Below, piece after piece: positions 26,192 to 35,619 of a stretch of DNA of 64,000 nt. Location: contig DASSKK010000008.1 of assembly GCA_035690495.1 (NCBI GenBank), forward strand, positions 62,001-126,000, written 5' to 3'. This stretch comes from DASSKK01 sp035690495 (GTDB lineage Bacteria; Actinomycetota; Actinomycetes; Propionibacteriales; Nocardioidaceae). The notes beneath the pieces were generated by a model that ran no database searches, was not told the DNA's origin, and saw only the letters and a list, made by a program, of their open reading frames with translations. A program made the position numbers and the translations under genes. Each line of letters starts with the position of its first letter. Position 1 is the stretch's first letter.

Positions 26192-28036
26192 ATGTGCGGC
26201 ATCATCGGGTACGTCGGGCCCCAGCAGGCCGAGGGCGTCGTCGTCGACGGACTGCGCCGCATGGAGTACCGCGGCTACGACTCGGCCGGTGTGGCCCTGG
26301 TCCACGACGGACGCATCGTGTTCGAGAAGCGCGCCGGCAAGCTGGCCAACCTGGACAAGGCTCTCGCGGACCGGCCGCTCCCCGAGGCGACCACCGGGAT
26401 CGGGCACACGCGGTGGGCCACCCACGGCGCCCCCAACGACACCAATGCGCACCCGCACCTCGGGCCCGCCGGTCGTGTCGCGCTGGTCCACAACGGGATC
26501 ATCGAGAACTTCGCGTCGCTGCGCTCCGAGCTCGAGGCCACCGGGCACGACCTGGTCTCCGAGACCGACACCGAGGTAGCCGCGCACCTGCTCGAGAAGG
26601 CGCTGTCCGACGGGGCCGATCTCAGCGCCGCCATGCAGCAGGTGTGCGCCCGGCTCGAAGGCGCGTTCACGCTGGTCGCCGTCGACGCGGCGGACCCCGC
26701 GCGGGTGGTGGCGGCACGACGCAGCTCGCCGCTCGTGGTCGGCATCGGCGAGGGCGAGAACTTCGTCGCCTCCGACGTCGCCGCGTTCATCGAGCACACC
26801 CGCGACGCGCTCGAGCTGGACCAGGACCAGGTGGTCACGATCACCGCTGACGACGTACTCGTCACCGACTTCGCCGGCAACCCTGCCGAGGCCCGGCCCT
26901 ACCACGTGGACTGGGACCTGTCTGCGGCCGAGAAGGGCGGCTTCGACTGGTTCATGCGCAAGGAGATCTTCGAGCAGCCGCGGGCGATCGCGGACTCGAT
27001 GCTCGGCCGGCACGACCGGACGGGTGCGCTCGCTCTCGACGAGATCCGGATCAGCGAGGACGAGCTGCGCAGCGTGGACAAGGTCGTGGTGATCGCGTGC
27101 GGCACGTCGTTCTACGCCGGCCTGGTGGCCAAGTACGCCATCGAGCACTGGACCCGGGTCCCGTGCGAGGTCGAGCTGTCCCACGAGTTCCGCTACCGGG
27201 ACCCGATCCTGACCCGCGACACGCTCGTGGTGGCGATCAGCCAGTCCGGCGAGACCGCCGACACCCTGCAGGCGATCCGGCACGCCCGCGAGCAGCGCGC
27301 CAAGGTGCTGGCGATCTGCAACACCAACGGCTCGACCATCCCGCGCGAGTCCGACGCGGTGATCTACACCCATGCCGGTCCCGAGATCGGGGTCGCCTCC
27401 ACCAAGGGGTTCATGACCCAGCTGGTGGCCTGCTACCTGCTCGGGCTCTACCTCGCCCAGGTGCGCGGGACCAGATACGGCGACGAGATCGCCGCGACGC
27501 TGCGAGAGCTGGAGCAGATGCCCGCGCACGTGCAGCGGATGCTCGACGCCGCCGACACCGTGCACGCCCTCGCCGGTGAGCTGCGCGACGTCGGGTCCGT
27601 GCTGTTCCTCGGTCGGCACGCCGGGTTCCCGATCGCGCTGGAAGGTGCGCTGAAGCTCAAGGAGCTCGCCTACATCCACGCAGAGGGATTCGCCGCGGGC
27701 GAGCTCAAGCACGGACCGATCGCGCTCGTCGAGGACGGCGTGCCGGTGTTCTGCGTCGTCCCGCCTGTCGGGCGCGACTTCCTGCACGACAAGATGGTCT
27801 CCGGCATCCAGGAGGTCCGCGCCCGCGGCGCCCGCACGATCGTGCTGGCCGAGGACGGCGACACCGACGCCAAGGAGTACGCCGACACGTTCATCTCGCT
27901 GCCCCACGTGCCGGTGCTGCTGCAGCCGATGGTGGCGGTGGTCCCTCTCCAGCTGTTCGCCTGCGAGCTGGCCACCCTGCAGGGCCACGACGTGGACCAG
28001 CCGCGCAACCTCGCCAAGTCCGTCACCGTGGAGTAG
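26192..28036 (+). CDS. glmS: Glutamine-fructose-6-phosphate aminotransferase (isomerizing)
   Basis: A 614-residue enzyme making glucosamine-6-phosphate from fructose-6-phosphate and glutamine. The N-terminal Ntn glutaminase domain (about 1-235) has the nucleophile Cys2 (MCGIIGYVG), RWATHGAP and HNGIIENF. Two SIS sugar-isomerase domains follow, with ACGTSFYAGL, SQSGETADTLQAI and STKGFMTQ. The C-terminal tail DQPRNLAKSVTVE is the universal channel-forming end. It is the first gene of a run of cell-wall genes (glmS-acpS-nnrD-alr). Confidence 0.98.
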   Translation: MCGIIGYVGPQQAEGVVVDGLRRMEYRGYDSAGVALVHDGRIVFEKRAGKLANLDKALADRPLPEATTGIGHTRWATHGAPNDTNAHPHLGPAGRVALVHNGIIENFASLRSELEATGHDLVSETDTEVAAHLLEKALSDGADLSAAMQQVCARLEGAFTLVAVDAADPARVVAARRSSPLVVGIGEGENFVASDVAAFIEHTRDALELDQDQVVTITADDVLVTDFAGNPAEARPYHVDWDLSAAEKGGFDWFMRKEIFEQPRAIADSMLGRHDRTGALALDEIRISEDELRSVDKVVVIACGTSFYAGLVAKYAIEHWTRVPCEVELSHEFRYRDPILTRDTLVVAISQSGETADTLQAIRHAREQRAKVLAICNTNGSTIPRESDAVIYTHAGPEIGVASTKGFMTQLVACYLLGLYLAQVRGTRYGDEIAATLRELEQMPAHVQRMLDAADTVHALAGELRDVGSVLFLGRHAGFPIALEGALKLKELAYIHAEGFAAGELKHGPIALVEDGVPVFCVVPPVGRDFLHDKMVSGIQEVRARGARTIVLAEDGDTDAKEYADTFISLPHVPVLLQPMVAVVPLQLFACELATLQGHDVDQPRNLAKSVTVE

Positions 28037-28045
28037 GAGGCCACC

Positions 28046-28399
28046 GTGGCGGTGATCGGGGTCGGCATCGACGTCGTCGATGTCGACCGGTTCGGCCGCA
28101 CGCTGGCCCGCACCCCCGCCCTGGCCGAGCGGCTGTTCACCGCGGCCGAGCAGCAGCGTTCGCTGGCCTCGCTGGCGGCCCGGTTCGCCGCCAAGGAGGC
28201 GCTCGCGAAGGCGCTGACCGCGCCGACCGGGCTCGGGTGGCTGGACGCCGAGGTGGTCACGGAGCCGTCCGGCAACCCGGTCTTGGAGATGCGCGGCTCG
28301 GTGCTGGCACGCGCGAACGATCTCGGTGTCCGCACCGTGCACGTCTCGCTGTCCCACGACGCCGGCGTCGCCTCCGCCGTGGTCGTCCTCGAAGCCTGA
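28046..28399 (+). CDS. acpS: Holo-[acyl-carrier-protein] synthase
   Basis: A 117-residue 4'-phosphopantetheinyl transferase that activates acyl carrier protein from CoA. It opens with IGVGIDVVDVDRF (Mg-binding Asp) and has AARFAAKEALAKAL (second ligand Glu and basic Lys) and GVRTVHVSLSHDAGVASAVVV at the end. Length and motifs are normal. GTG start at 28046, nine bases after the glmS stop, so it is co-transcribed. Its stop codon is followed at once by a 17-bp-arm palindrome. Confidence 0.95.
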   Translation: MAVIGVGIDVVDVDRFGRTLARTPALAERLFTAAEQQRSLASLAARFAAKEALAKALTAPTGLGWLDAEVVTEPSGNPVLEMRGSVLARANDLGVRTVHVSLSHDAGVASAVVVLEA

Positions 28400-28463
28400 A
28401 ACCCCGATTCGTCCGCGGTCTTGCGTCCGTTCCAGGCGGGGCCATTGCGGACGAATCGGGGTT
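28400..28463. repeat. Intergenic palindromic element, copy 1
   Basis: Perfect 17-bp inverted arms, 28400-28416 (AACCCCGATTCGTCCGC) and 28447-28463, around a 30-base loop containing TTGCGTCC and GGCGGGG. It begins one base after the acpS stop codon. A second element with the same 14-bp arm core and the same TTGCGTCC...GCGGGG loop order (in opposite orientation) lies at 50555-50614. It could act as a terminator, but its recurrence suggests a REP-like family. Confidence 0.8.
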
Positions 28464-28465
28464 AC

Positions 28466-28471
28466 TAGAGT
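28466..28471 (+). promoter_or_regulatory. Candidate -10 box (TAGAGT) for nnrD
   Basis: TAGAGT lies six bases before the nnrD ATG and directly after the palindromic element, so nnrD may be transcribed separately from glmS-acpS. Confidence 0.4.
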
Positions 28472-28477
28472 TGGGGG

Positions 28478-29887
28478 ATGCGGCACGCGCACACCGTCGA
28501 GCAGGTCCGCTCCGCCGAGCAGGCGTTGACGGCGAGGCTGCCCGACGGCGCGCTGATGCAGCGGGCGGCCGCGGGGCTCGCCAGTGCCCTACTCGACCTC
28601 CTCGGCCACGGGTACGGCGCGCGGGTGCTGCTGCTGGTCGGGTCCGGCGACAACGGCGGTGACGCCCTGCACGCCGGCGCGGTGCTGGCCCGCCGCGGGC
28701 TCGACGTACGCGCGCTGCTGCTGAACCCGGACAGGGCGCACCGGGGTGGCCTTGCCGCGTTCAGAGCCGCGGGCGGCCGGACCGTTGTCGACGTGGCGGC
28801 CGCCGGACCTGTCGACGTCGCGGTGGACGCGATCGTCGGGATCGGCGGGCGAGCCGGGCTGCGGCCGGATGCCGCCGCCGCAGTCGACGTGCTCACCGGG
28901 GTGCCGATGGTGGCCGTGGACGTGCCCTCCGGAGTCGACGTGGACACCGGCCGACTCGACGGCCCGCACGTCCGCGCAGACGTGACCGTGACGTTCGGCA
29001 CGCACAAGGTCGCCCACCTGGTCGACCCGGCCGCCGAGGCCTGCGGGGTGGTGCACCTGGTCGACATCGGGTTGGACCTGCCCGACGCCCCGGTGAGCGC
29101 GCTGCAAGCCGGCGACGTGGCCGGAATGCTGCCGGTCCCCGACCCCGGCGGCCACAAGTACACCCGCGGCGTCGTCGGCGTGCGCGCCGGCTCCGAGGAG
29201 TACGCCGGGGCCGCGGTGCTGTGCGTCTCCGGTGCCGCGAGCGGCCTGGTCGGCATGGTCCGCTACGACGCGCCGGGCGAGTCGACGGGAAGCGCGGTGC
29301 GGACAGCCCACCCGGAGGTCGTCCTCGGGTCCGGGCGGGTGCAGGCCTGGGTGGTCGGCTCCGGCGGCGGATCCGACGCCGGCAAGGCGCTGCAGGCGTC
29401 CCTGGACGACCGGGTGCCGGTCGTGGTGGACGCCGACGGGCTCACCTACGTGACCGGACCGCTCGACGTACCCGCGCTGCTGACCCCGCACGCCGGCGAG
29501 CTGGCCCGGATGCTCGGCGTGTCCCGCGAGCAGGTGGAGGCCGACCAGCTCGGCTCCGCACGGGCGGCCGCCGATAAGTTCAGTGCGGTCGTCCTTCTCA
29601 AGGGCCGGCACACCCTCATCGTCGCCCCTGGCGGCCGGGCGCGCGTGAACACCTCGGGGACCGCATGGCTGGGCACCGCCGGGTCCGGGGACGTGCTGTC
29701 CGGCCTGTGCGGAGCGCTGCTCGCGGCCGGGATGGACCCGTTCGACGCGGGATCGGTCGGCGCCTGGCTGCACGGGGCTTCGGCCACCCGTGCCGGGGGC
29801 GGCGGGCCGGTCACCGCCGGTCAGGTGGCTGCCGCGATCGCACCGGTGTGCCGCGACCTGCTGACGTCCGGAGCGCGCCAGGCCTGA
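28478..29887 (+). CDS. nnrD: Bifunctional NAD(P)H-hydrate epimerase/dehydratase
   Basis: A 469-residue repair enzyme. The N-terminal epimerase (YjeF_N, about 1-200) has LLLVGSGDNGGDALHAG and MVAVDVPSGVDVDTG. The C-terminal ADP-dependent dehydratase (ribokinase-like, about 220-465) has LLTPHAGELARML, VVLLKGRHTLI and the catalytic WLGTAGSGDVLSGL. It restores NADH and NADPH damaged by hydration. The usual single-protein fusion is intact. Located between acpS and alr, as in many actinobacteria. Confidence 0.95.
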   Translation: MRHAHTVEQVRSAEQALTARLPDGALMQRAAAGLASALLDLLGHGYGARVLLLVGSGDNGGDALHAGAVLARRGLDVRALLLNPDRAHRGGLAAFRAAGGRTVVDVAAAGPVDVAVDAIVGIGGRAGLRPDAAAAVDVLTGVPMVAVDVPSGVDVDTGRLDGPHVRADVTVTFGTHKVAHLVDPAAEACGVVHLVDIGLDLPDAPVSALQAGDVAGMLPVPDPGGHKYTRGVVGVRAGSEEYAGAAVLCVSGAASGLVGMVRYDAPGESTGSAVRTAHPEVVLGSGRVQAWVVGSGGGSDAGKALQASLDDRVPVVVDADGLTYVTGPLDVPALLTPHAGELARMLGVSREQVEADQLGSARAAADKFSAVVLLKGRHTLIVAPGGRARVNTSGTAWLGTAGSGDVLSGLCGALLAAGMDPFDAGSVGAWLHGASATRAGGGGPVTAGQVAAAIAPVCRDLLTSGARQA

Positions 29888-29902
29888 GAGGATGGCCGGG
29901 CC

Positions 29903-31081
29903 ATGAACCCGCACGCCGAGCTGGTCGTCGACCTGGACGCGATACGCGAGAACGTGGCGACCCTGCGGACCCGGGTCGCGCCGGCACGGATGATGAGCGT
30001 CGTCAAGGCCGACGGATACGGCCACGGGCTGGCGCCGGTCGCGCGGGCGGCGCGAGCAGGAGGCGCCGAGTGGCTCGGCGTTGCGTTCGCCGAGGAGGCG
30101 ATGGCGCTGCGGGACGCCGGTGACACCGGCCGGATCCTGAGCTGGCTGGCGGTGCCCGAGGAGGACTACACGCGCCCGATCGCCGCCGACGTGGACGTGA
30201 CCGCCTCCAGCGTCGAGCAGCTGGCCGAGATCGGCGCCGCGGCCCGCTCTCTCGGCGCGACCGCCCGCGTGCAGCTCAAGGTCGACACGGGGCTGTCCCG
30301 CAACGGGTGCAGCCCGGCGTTGTGGCCCGCGTTCGTCGACTCCGCAGCCAGGGCGGAGGGCGAGGGGTCGATCCGGGTCACAGGGGTCTGGTCGCATCTC
30401 GCCTGCGCGGACGAGCCGGGCCATCCGGCCAACGACGCGCAGGAGCAGGCGTTTCGCGACGCGCTGAAGCTCGTCGACGAGCACGGGCTGAGCCCCGAGG
30501 TGCGGCATCTGGCGAACTCGGCAGGCGCGCTGCTGCGTCCTTCCGCGCGCTTCGACCTGGTGCGCTGCGGCATCGCGACCTACGGTCTCTCCCCTGCCCC
30601 GGCGATCACCGGCTCGGCCGAGCTCGGACTGGTGCCGGCGATGACCGCGCAGTCGCGGCTCGCCCTGGTCAAGCGCATCCCGGCCGGGTCCGGCGTGTCC
30701 TACGGGCACACCTGGGTCGCCGGGAAGGACACGACGGTCGCGCTGGTCCCGGTCGGGTACGGCGACGGCGTGATCCGGCTCGCGTCCTCGCGGGCGCACG
30801 TGCTGCTGGCCGGGCGCCGGCGACCGATCGTCGGGCGGGTGTGCATGGACCAGTTCGTGGTCGACCTCGGCGACGACGACGCGGCACCCGGTGATGTCGC
30901 CGTCCTCTTCGGGTCCGGTGCGCGCGGCGAGCCCACGGCTCAGGACTGGGCCGAGGCGTGCGAGACCATCAGCTACGAGATCGTCACCAGGATCGGGGGG
31001 CGGATGCGGCGCGAGTACTCCGACGATCCCGCGGCTCGGGGCCGGCTTTCCCGCGGCTCGGCACCGGAGGGGGAGGCGTGA
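29903..31081 (+). CDS. alr: Alanine racemase
   Basis: A 392-residue PLP enzyme making D-alanine for peptidoglycan. The PLP lysine is K35 in MSVVKADGYGHG. Also present: LKVDTGLSRNG, the FDLVRCGIATYGLSP block, the catalytic Tyr in SGVSYGHTW and VGRVCMDQFVVDLG. The last 25 residues after RREYSDD are variable. ATG at 29903, 15 bases after nnrD. The stop overlaps the next start by GTGA (31078-31081). Confidence 0.97.
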   Translation: MNPHAELVVDLDAIRENVATLRTRVAPARMMSVVKADGYGHGLAPVARAARAGGAEWLGVAFAEEAMALRDAGDTGRILSWLAVPEEDYTRPIAADVDVTASSVEQLAEIGAAARSLGATARVQLKVDTGLSRNGCSPALWPAFVDSAARAEGEGSIRVTGVWSHLACADEPGHPANDAQEQAFRDALKLVDEHGLSPEVRHLANSAGALLRPSARFDLVRCGIATYGLSPAPAITGSAELGLVPAMTAQSRLALVKRIPAGSGVSYGHTWVAGKDTTVALVPVGYGDGVIRLASSRAHVLLAGRRRPIVGRVCMDQFVVDLGDDDAAPGDVAVLFGSGARGEPTAQDWAEACETISYEIVTRIGGRMRREYSDDPAARGRLSRGSAPEGEA

Positions 31082-32154
31082 GGTCGGCGTCGGCTGCTCG
31101 CGTCGCGGGCGCGGGCGTGGGGGCTCTGGTGGGGATCGGGGCTGCGGCGGTGGTCGCCGAGCGGCGGCTGGCCAAGGCGCGGAGCGCACGCAAGGCGGGC
31201 GTCGCGGGCGCCGAACGCCTGGGCGGCCTGCACTGCGACCCGGTGACCGTGACCGCCGAGGACGGCGTACGCCTGCACGCAGAGATCGATCAGCCGAGCC
31301 CCCAGGACGCGGCCGCGGACCCGGCCCGGGCGACGGTGGTCTTCGTGCACGGCTACACCCTGAACCTGGACTGCTGGCACTTCCAGCGCAGGCACTTGCG
31401 CCAAGTGCACCGCCGCCGCCGCGCGGTGTTCTACGACCAGCGCTCGCACGGCCGCTCTGAGCGGTCCTCGCCGGCACATGCGACCGTCGACCAACTCGGG
31501 AGGGACCTGCTCTCCGTCATGGACGCGCTGGCTCCGGACGAGCCCGTCGTGCTGGTCGGCCACTCGATGGGCGGCATGGCGATCATCGCGCTGGCCGAGC
31601 AGCACCCGGAGCTGTTCGGATCCAGGGTGGTCGGCGCCGCCCTGATCTCCACCACCGCAGGCGGCCTGCACACCTCGCGAGCGCTCTCGCGGCTGATTCC
31701 CGACCGGGTAGGCGCCCTGGTCGCGCCTCGCCTGGTGGCCGGCCTGGCGCGGGTCCCCGAGCTCGTCGACACGGTGCGCCGGCGGGGATCGAACATCGGG
31801 TTCCTGGTCGCCGACAGGTTCGCGTTCGGCGACGACGTGCCCGCGTCGTACGTCGAGTTCGTCGACGAGATGATCGCCGCGACGCCCTTCGAGGTTCTCG
31901 CCGAGTTCTATCCGCAGTTCGACGCGCTCGACAAGTTCGCGGTGCTGGAGACGTTCGCGAAGGTGCCCACCACGATCGTCACCGGCACCGGGGACAGGCT
32001 CACCTCGGTCGGGCACAGCCGCAAGATGGCCTCCCGGATCGACGGCGCGCGGCTGGTCGAGTGCGAGGGCGCCGGGCACATGGTGATCCTCGAGTGCAGC
32101 GACCGCGTCAACGCAGCCCTCGACGAGCTCTGTCGGCGGGCGGACCGGCGATGA
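31078..32154 (+). CDS. Alpha/beta hydrolase with N-terminal membrane anchor
   Basis: A 358-residue serine hydrolase. Residues about 5-25 (ARVAGAGVGALVGIGAAAVVA) form a membrane anchor. The fold shows VVFVHGYTLNLDCW as the oxyanion loop, YDQRSHGRS, the nucleophile elbow VGHSMGGMA (Ser about 164), the acid in TGTGDRLTS and the His in GAGHMVILE. The physiological substrate is unknown; the conserved place between alr and tsaE suggests a cell-envelope lipid or ester. GTG start at 31078, coupled to alr, and its stop overlaps tsaE (ATGA, 32151-32154). Confidence 0.88.
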   Translation: MRSASAARVAGAGVGALVGIGAAAVVAERRLAKARSARKAGVAGAERLGGLHCDPVTVTAEDGVRLHAEIDQPSPQDAAADPARATVVFVHGYTLNLDCWHFQRRHLRQVHRRRRAVFYDQRSHGRSERSSPAHATVDQLGRDLLSVMDALAPDEPVVLVGHSMGGMAIIALAEQHPELFGSRVVGAALISTTAGGLHTSRALSRLIPDRVGALVAPRLVAGLARVPELVDTVRRRGSNIGFLVADRFAFGDDVPASYVEFVDEMIAATPFEVLAEFYPQFDALDKFAVLETFAKVPTTIVTGTGDRLTSVGHSRKMASRIDGARLVECEGAGHMVILECSDRVNAALDELCRRADRR

Positions 32155-32675
32155 GCCACGACCCGGACGCACCCGAGCAGGCCGCGTCGGTGTGCCTCGA
32201 CGCCGCGACCGCGGACGACACCCGCCGGCTCGGCAAGCGCCTGGCCGTGGTGCTCCGTGCGGGCGACCTGGTCGTGCTGTCCGGCGACCTCGGAGCCGGC
32301 AAGACCACGTTCACGCAGGGACTCGGCGAGGGCCTCGGCGTGCGCGGGCCGGTCACCTCGCCGACGTTCGTGATCTCCCGGGTGCACCCTTCGCTCGGCG
32401 CCGGCCCGCCGCTGGTGCACGTCGACGCCTACCGGATCGGAGGGGTCGCCGAGCTCGACGACCTGGATCTGGACGCCTCCCTGGACGAGGCGGTCACCGT
32501 CGTGGAATGGGGCGCGGGCGTCGCCGAGGGTCTCGCCGCCGACCGGCTGGAGGTGCGGATCTCCCGAGCTGGCGGGGACCGGCCGACCGACGAGTCCCGC
32601 ACGCTGCGGTTCACAGCCGTCGGGTCCCGCTGGGCGGACGTCGACCTGACGGTGCCGGTGAACAGGGGCGAATGA
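32151..32675 (+). CDS. tsaE: tRNA threonylcarbamoyladenosine biosynthesis ATPase TsaE
   Basis: A 174-residue P-loop protein. Walker A is LSGDLGAGKTTFTQGLG (about 44-60), followed by the TsaE-specific VTSPTFVISRVHP and HVDAYRIGG, and VTVVEWGAG as Walker B region. TsaE works with TsaB and TsaD to make t6A37 in ANN-decoding tRNAs. In most relatives tsaE is directly followed by tsaB-rimI-tsaD. Here those genes are 13.7 kb away, separated by the accessory block. Coupled to the upstream hydrolase. Confidence 0.94.
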   Translation: MSHDPDAPEQAASVCLDAATADDTRRLGKRLAVVLRAGDLVVLSGDLGAGKTTFTQGLGEGLGVRGPVTSPTFVISRVHPSLGAGPPLVHVDAYRIGGVAELDDLDLDASLDEAVTVVEWGAGVAEGLAADRLEVRISRAGGDRPTDESRTLRFTAVGSRWADVDLTVPVNRGE

Positions 32676-32709
32676 CGCTCTCGCGGACTCTGCGGTTGCT
32701 GCGTCGGCG

Positions 32710-35619
32710 CTACCACTCCACGAGTGTCCAGATCTCTGCTCGCCGCTGCTCGGTGGCGTCGACCGCCGCGAACAACGCGGCCGCCTGCTTCAGCTGGCCG
32801 ATCGCCTCGTCGCCCCGAGCGGCCGCGTGCAGCAGGTCAGCGAGATTGGTGTGCAGGGCGGCGACGCGGTGCCGGTCGCCGTACTGCCGGCCGAGCCGCA
32901 ACGCCTCCTCGGCCGCGTCGAGGGCGACATCGAGCCGACCGGTGTCCGCGAGCAGCCGGGCAAGGTTGTTGAGCGCGGCGACGACCTGACCCAGGTCTTC
33001 GCCGTCGCGGGCGAGCGCCAGGCTCTCCCGCAGGCTGGCTTCGGCAGCGTCGGAGTCGCCCTCGGCGGCCGCGAGCATGCCTGCGACATCGAGCGCCTGC
33101 GCGAGGGCGGCCCGGTCGGCGAGACCGCGCGCGAGCTGCTGCGCCTCGTCGGCGAGCCGGTGCGCTGCCGGTGCGTCGCCACGACGGTAGGCGACGAGCG
33201 CCCGGTCCGCCTGCACCCGGGCACGCAGCGACACGTCCCCCTGATCCCCCGGTCGATCCCGCCGAGTGCGCGGCGTGCCGTACTCGGCTGCGTCGAGCAG
33301 CCGCAGGGCGGCGTGCAGGTGGGTCTCCGCGGCTGCCCAGTCACCGAGCCGGTGGTGGACCTCTGCGAGGCGGTGCTCGACGACGGCCAGCGCGGTGTCA
33401 TCGGCGCGATCCGCACGGTGTGTCCGAGCGGACGGCTCTGGGCCGGCGACCGCGAGCGCGGCAGCGGCCTGTTCGTACTCGCCGAGCGCTTCCGGGTAGC
33501 GGCCGAGGCTGGTGTAGACCGAGCCGATCGCCATGTGCGCGGCGGCTGCCGGGTAGCCGAGTGCGAACGCTTCCTGGAAGTGCGTGAGCGCCTCCTCGCG
33601 GGCGCCGAGACGGTCGGCGCGCTGCCCGGCCCGCCACGACCAGTGCGCCGCTTCCTCGTTCCGACCGGCTGCTCGCAGCTGCCTGCTGATCGCCGGGGCC
33701 GACTCGCGGTCAGCGCGGCGGATCATCGCGTCGGCGGCGCGACCGTGCAGCAGCCGCACCCGGGCGCGGCTCGCCCGGTCGTAGACCACCTCGCGCAACA
33801 CGGCGTAGGGAAAGTCGTACGACGCGATGTCCTCTTTGCCTCCGGTCTCGACGAGCAGGCCACGGCGCAGAGCGTCGTCGATGGCGTTCACGGTCTCCTC
33901 GGGGCTGCGACCGCTTGTCGTACGCAGCAGGTCGACGTCGACCTCGCCGCCGAGCACGGCGGCCGCCGTCAGCACTTGCTGGGTGGTCTCGTCGGCCGGC
34001 TCCAAGCGCGCGAGCAGGAGCGCGCGGACACGTGCGGGAGCCCGGTCACGAGCCACCGCATCACCGGCACGAAGCGCCTCGACGTAGCTGGTGACCAGCA
34101 GAGGAAGCCCCCGCGTCTCGCGCGTGAGCCATCCCGCGTCGACGTCGTGGACCTCGGCGCGGACCAGCAGGTCGGCGACGGCGGCCTCGGTCAATGGCTC
34201 GAGCTGCACCGTGACGGCGGCACCGTCGCGCTCTGCGGCGGAGTAGGCGTCGCGCAGCGTCGTCATCGTGTGCTCGGTGCCAGGCCGCCAGGTCGTCAGG
34301 ACAAGGACGGGGAACTGCTCGGGGCGTCGCAGCAGGTAGGCGAGAAGGTCCGCCGACGCCTCGTCGATCCACTGCGCATCCTCGACGACCACCACGCCGG
34401 CGGGCCCCGGCACCCCCCGGTTCGCCCCCGCCGCCGCGACGAGCGCGGCCCCGACCGCGCGGTAGAGCCGGGCCAGCGCACCGGGCCCGCCGGCGGTCCG
34501 TGTGCCACGCCGCCCGTGGCCCATCGGCACGAGCTTGCTCACCTCGACGAGGTCAGCGGGCTCGAGCTGCTGCGAGAGATCGGTGCGCGCCGACTCCGCG
34601 GCGCGCACGAGGTCGCTGACCGCACCGAACGCCAGACCCGACTCCCCGTCGTGGCAGCGGGTCGCCAGGACGGGGGCTCCCGCCTCGTCGAGCCGCTCCA
34701 GGAACGCCTCGACCAGCCGGGTCTTCCCCGCTCCGGCCTCACCGACGACCGTCGTCGCCCGCCCCACGTTGTCGACCGACCGCCATGCTTCAGTGAGCAC
34801 CGCAAGCTCGCCTTCTCGGCCGACGAGGTCGGGAGGGAGACGCCGAGGCGCCGGGGCGGGGCGCCGGGAGGCGCGGCGCACAGCCGGTGTAGGCGCCGGT
34901 GGCCGCCCGAGCCGATCCGTGCGCACGGCGTCGTACAGCGACGTCGTCGCCGGGAGCGGGCGGACTCCCAGCTCGCGGTCGAGCACGGCGACGCACTGGC
35001 GGTACTGCTGCATCGCGGCGGATCGCTGCCCGGTCCACGAGAGCAGCCGCATCAGCGACTGGTGGGCCGGCTCGTGAAGCGGATCCAGCGCGAGCCAGCG
35101 GCGCGCTGCGATCGTGGCGGCGTCGAGCTCCCCCGCGGCAACCCGGACCCTGACGAGCCTGGCGAGTCCGCCGGAGAGCCGCTGCCGGAGTCCGTCGGCC
35201 ACGAATGTCTGCCAGTCGTCGAACTCAGGCGAGCCGCGCAGCACGAAGCCGGACAGGAAGTCGCCTCGGTACAGGCGCACACCTCGGGCGATGGACGCCG
35301 CGTCGTCGGCGTCCATCAGCGCGTCGAAGGCAGCGACGTCGATCGATGTCGTCTCCGGGTCGAGGGCAACCGCACCCCGGCTGACGACGAGACTCTTGCC
35401 GACTTCTGCTGCGGTGACGGAGAGCGTTCGCCGAAGCGCCGAGCGGGCGCGGGTCTCGTCCGAGTCCGGCCAGAGCAGCCCGGCCAGGCGCTCCCGGCTC
35501 TGCTCTGTGCCCTCGACAGCCAGCAGAGCAAGCACGGCGACTGCCTTGCGGGTATCGAAACGTACCGGTCTGTCGTCGACCTCGATGACCGGCGGGCCGA
35601 GGAGTCCGAGCCGCAGCAT
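32710..35619 (-). CDS. AfsR/SARP-type regulator: wHTH-BTAD-ATPase-TPR
   Basis: A 969-residue regulator. Residues about 1-95 form an OmpR-type winged helix (SRERLAGLLWPDSDETRARS.LRRTL), about 100-245 a BTAD domain, and about 262-600 an AAA/STAND ATPase with Walker A VVGEAGAGKTRL (about 291-302) and Walker B VVVVEDAQWIDEAS. The C-terminal third is TPR repeats (for example GRYPEALGEYEQA, then GRLDVALDAAEEALRLG). No LuxR helix-turn-helix follows, so DNA binding is N-terminal. Such proteins integrate a ligand or protein signal to activate nearby operons. It is divergent from the SpoIIE operon and is the obvious candidate to control it. Confidence 0.88.
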   Translation of the reverse strand: MLRLGLLGPPVIEVDDRPVRFDTRKAVAVLALLAVEGTEQSRERLAGLLWPDSDETRARSALRRTLSVTAAEVGKSLVVSRGAVALDPETTSIDVAAFDALMDADDAASIARGVRLYRGDFLSGFVLRGSPEFDDWQTFVADGLRQRLSGGLARLVRVRVAAGELDAATIAARRWLALDPLHEPAHQSLMRLLSWTGQRSAAMQQYRQCVAVLDRELGVRPLPATTSLYDAVRTDRLGRPPAPTPAVRRASRRPAPAPRRLPPDLVGREGELAVLTEAWRSVDNVGRATTVVGEAGAGKTRLVEAFLERLDEAGAPVLATRCHDGESGLAFGAVSDLVRAAESARTDLSQQLEPADLVEVSKLVPMGHGRRGTRTAGGPGALARLYRAVGAALVAAAGANRGVPGPAGVVVVEDAQWIDEASADLLAYLLRRPEQFPVLVLTTWRPGTEHTMTTLRDAYSAAERDGAAVTVQLEPLTEAAVADLLVRAEVHDVDAGWLTRETRGLPLLVTSYVEALRAGDAVARDRAPARVRALLLARLEPADETTQQVLTAAAVLGGEVDVDLLRTTSGRSPEETVNAIDDALRRGLLVETGGKEDIASYDFPYAVLREVVYDRASRARVRLLHGRAADAMIRRADRESAPAISRQLRAAGRNEEAAHWSWRAGQRADRLGAREEALTHFQEAFALGYPAAAAHMAIGSVYTSLGRYPEALGEYEQAAAALAVAGPEPSARTHRADRADDTALAVVEHRLAEVHHRLGDWAAAETHLHAALRLLDAAEYGTPRTRRDRPGDQGDVSLRARVQADRALVAYRRGDAPAAHRLADEAQQLARGLADRAALAQALDVAGMLAAAEGDSDAAEASLRESLALARDGEDLGQVVAALNNLARLLADTGRLDVALDAAEEALRLGRQYGDRHRVAALHTNLADLLHAAARGDEAIGQLKQAAALFAAVDATEQRRAEIWTLVEW

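Noticed and set aside
26132..31477. Minus-strand open frames of 786 and 962 codons over glmS, acpS, nnrD and alr
   Set aside because: Shadows of housekeeping genes caused by few stop codons at high GC.
32672..32712. Short reading frame MTLSRTLRLLRRR overlapping the tsaE stop by ATGA
   Set aside because: It could be the stub of a lost gene downstream of tsaE, but 13 basic codons are too little to support that; no family likeness.
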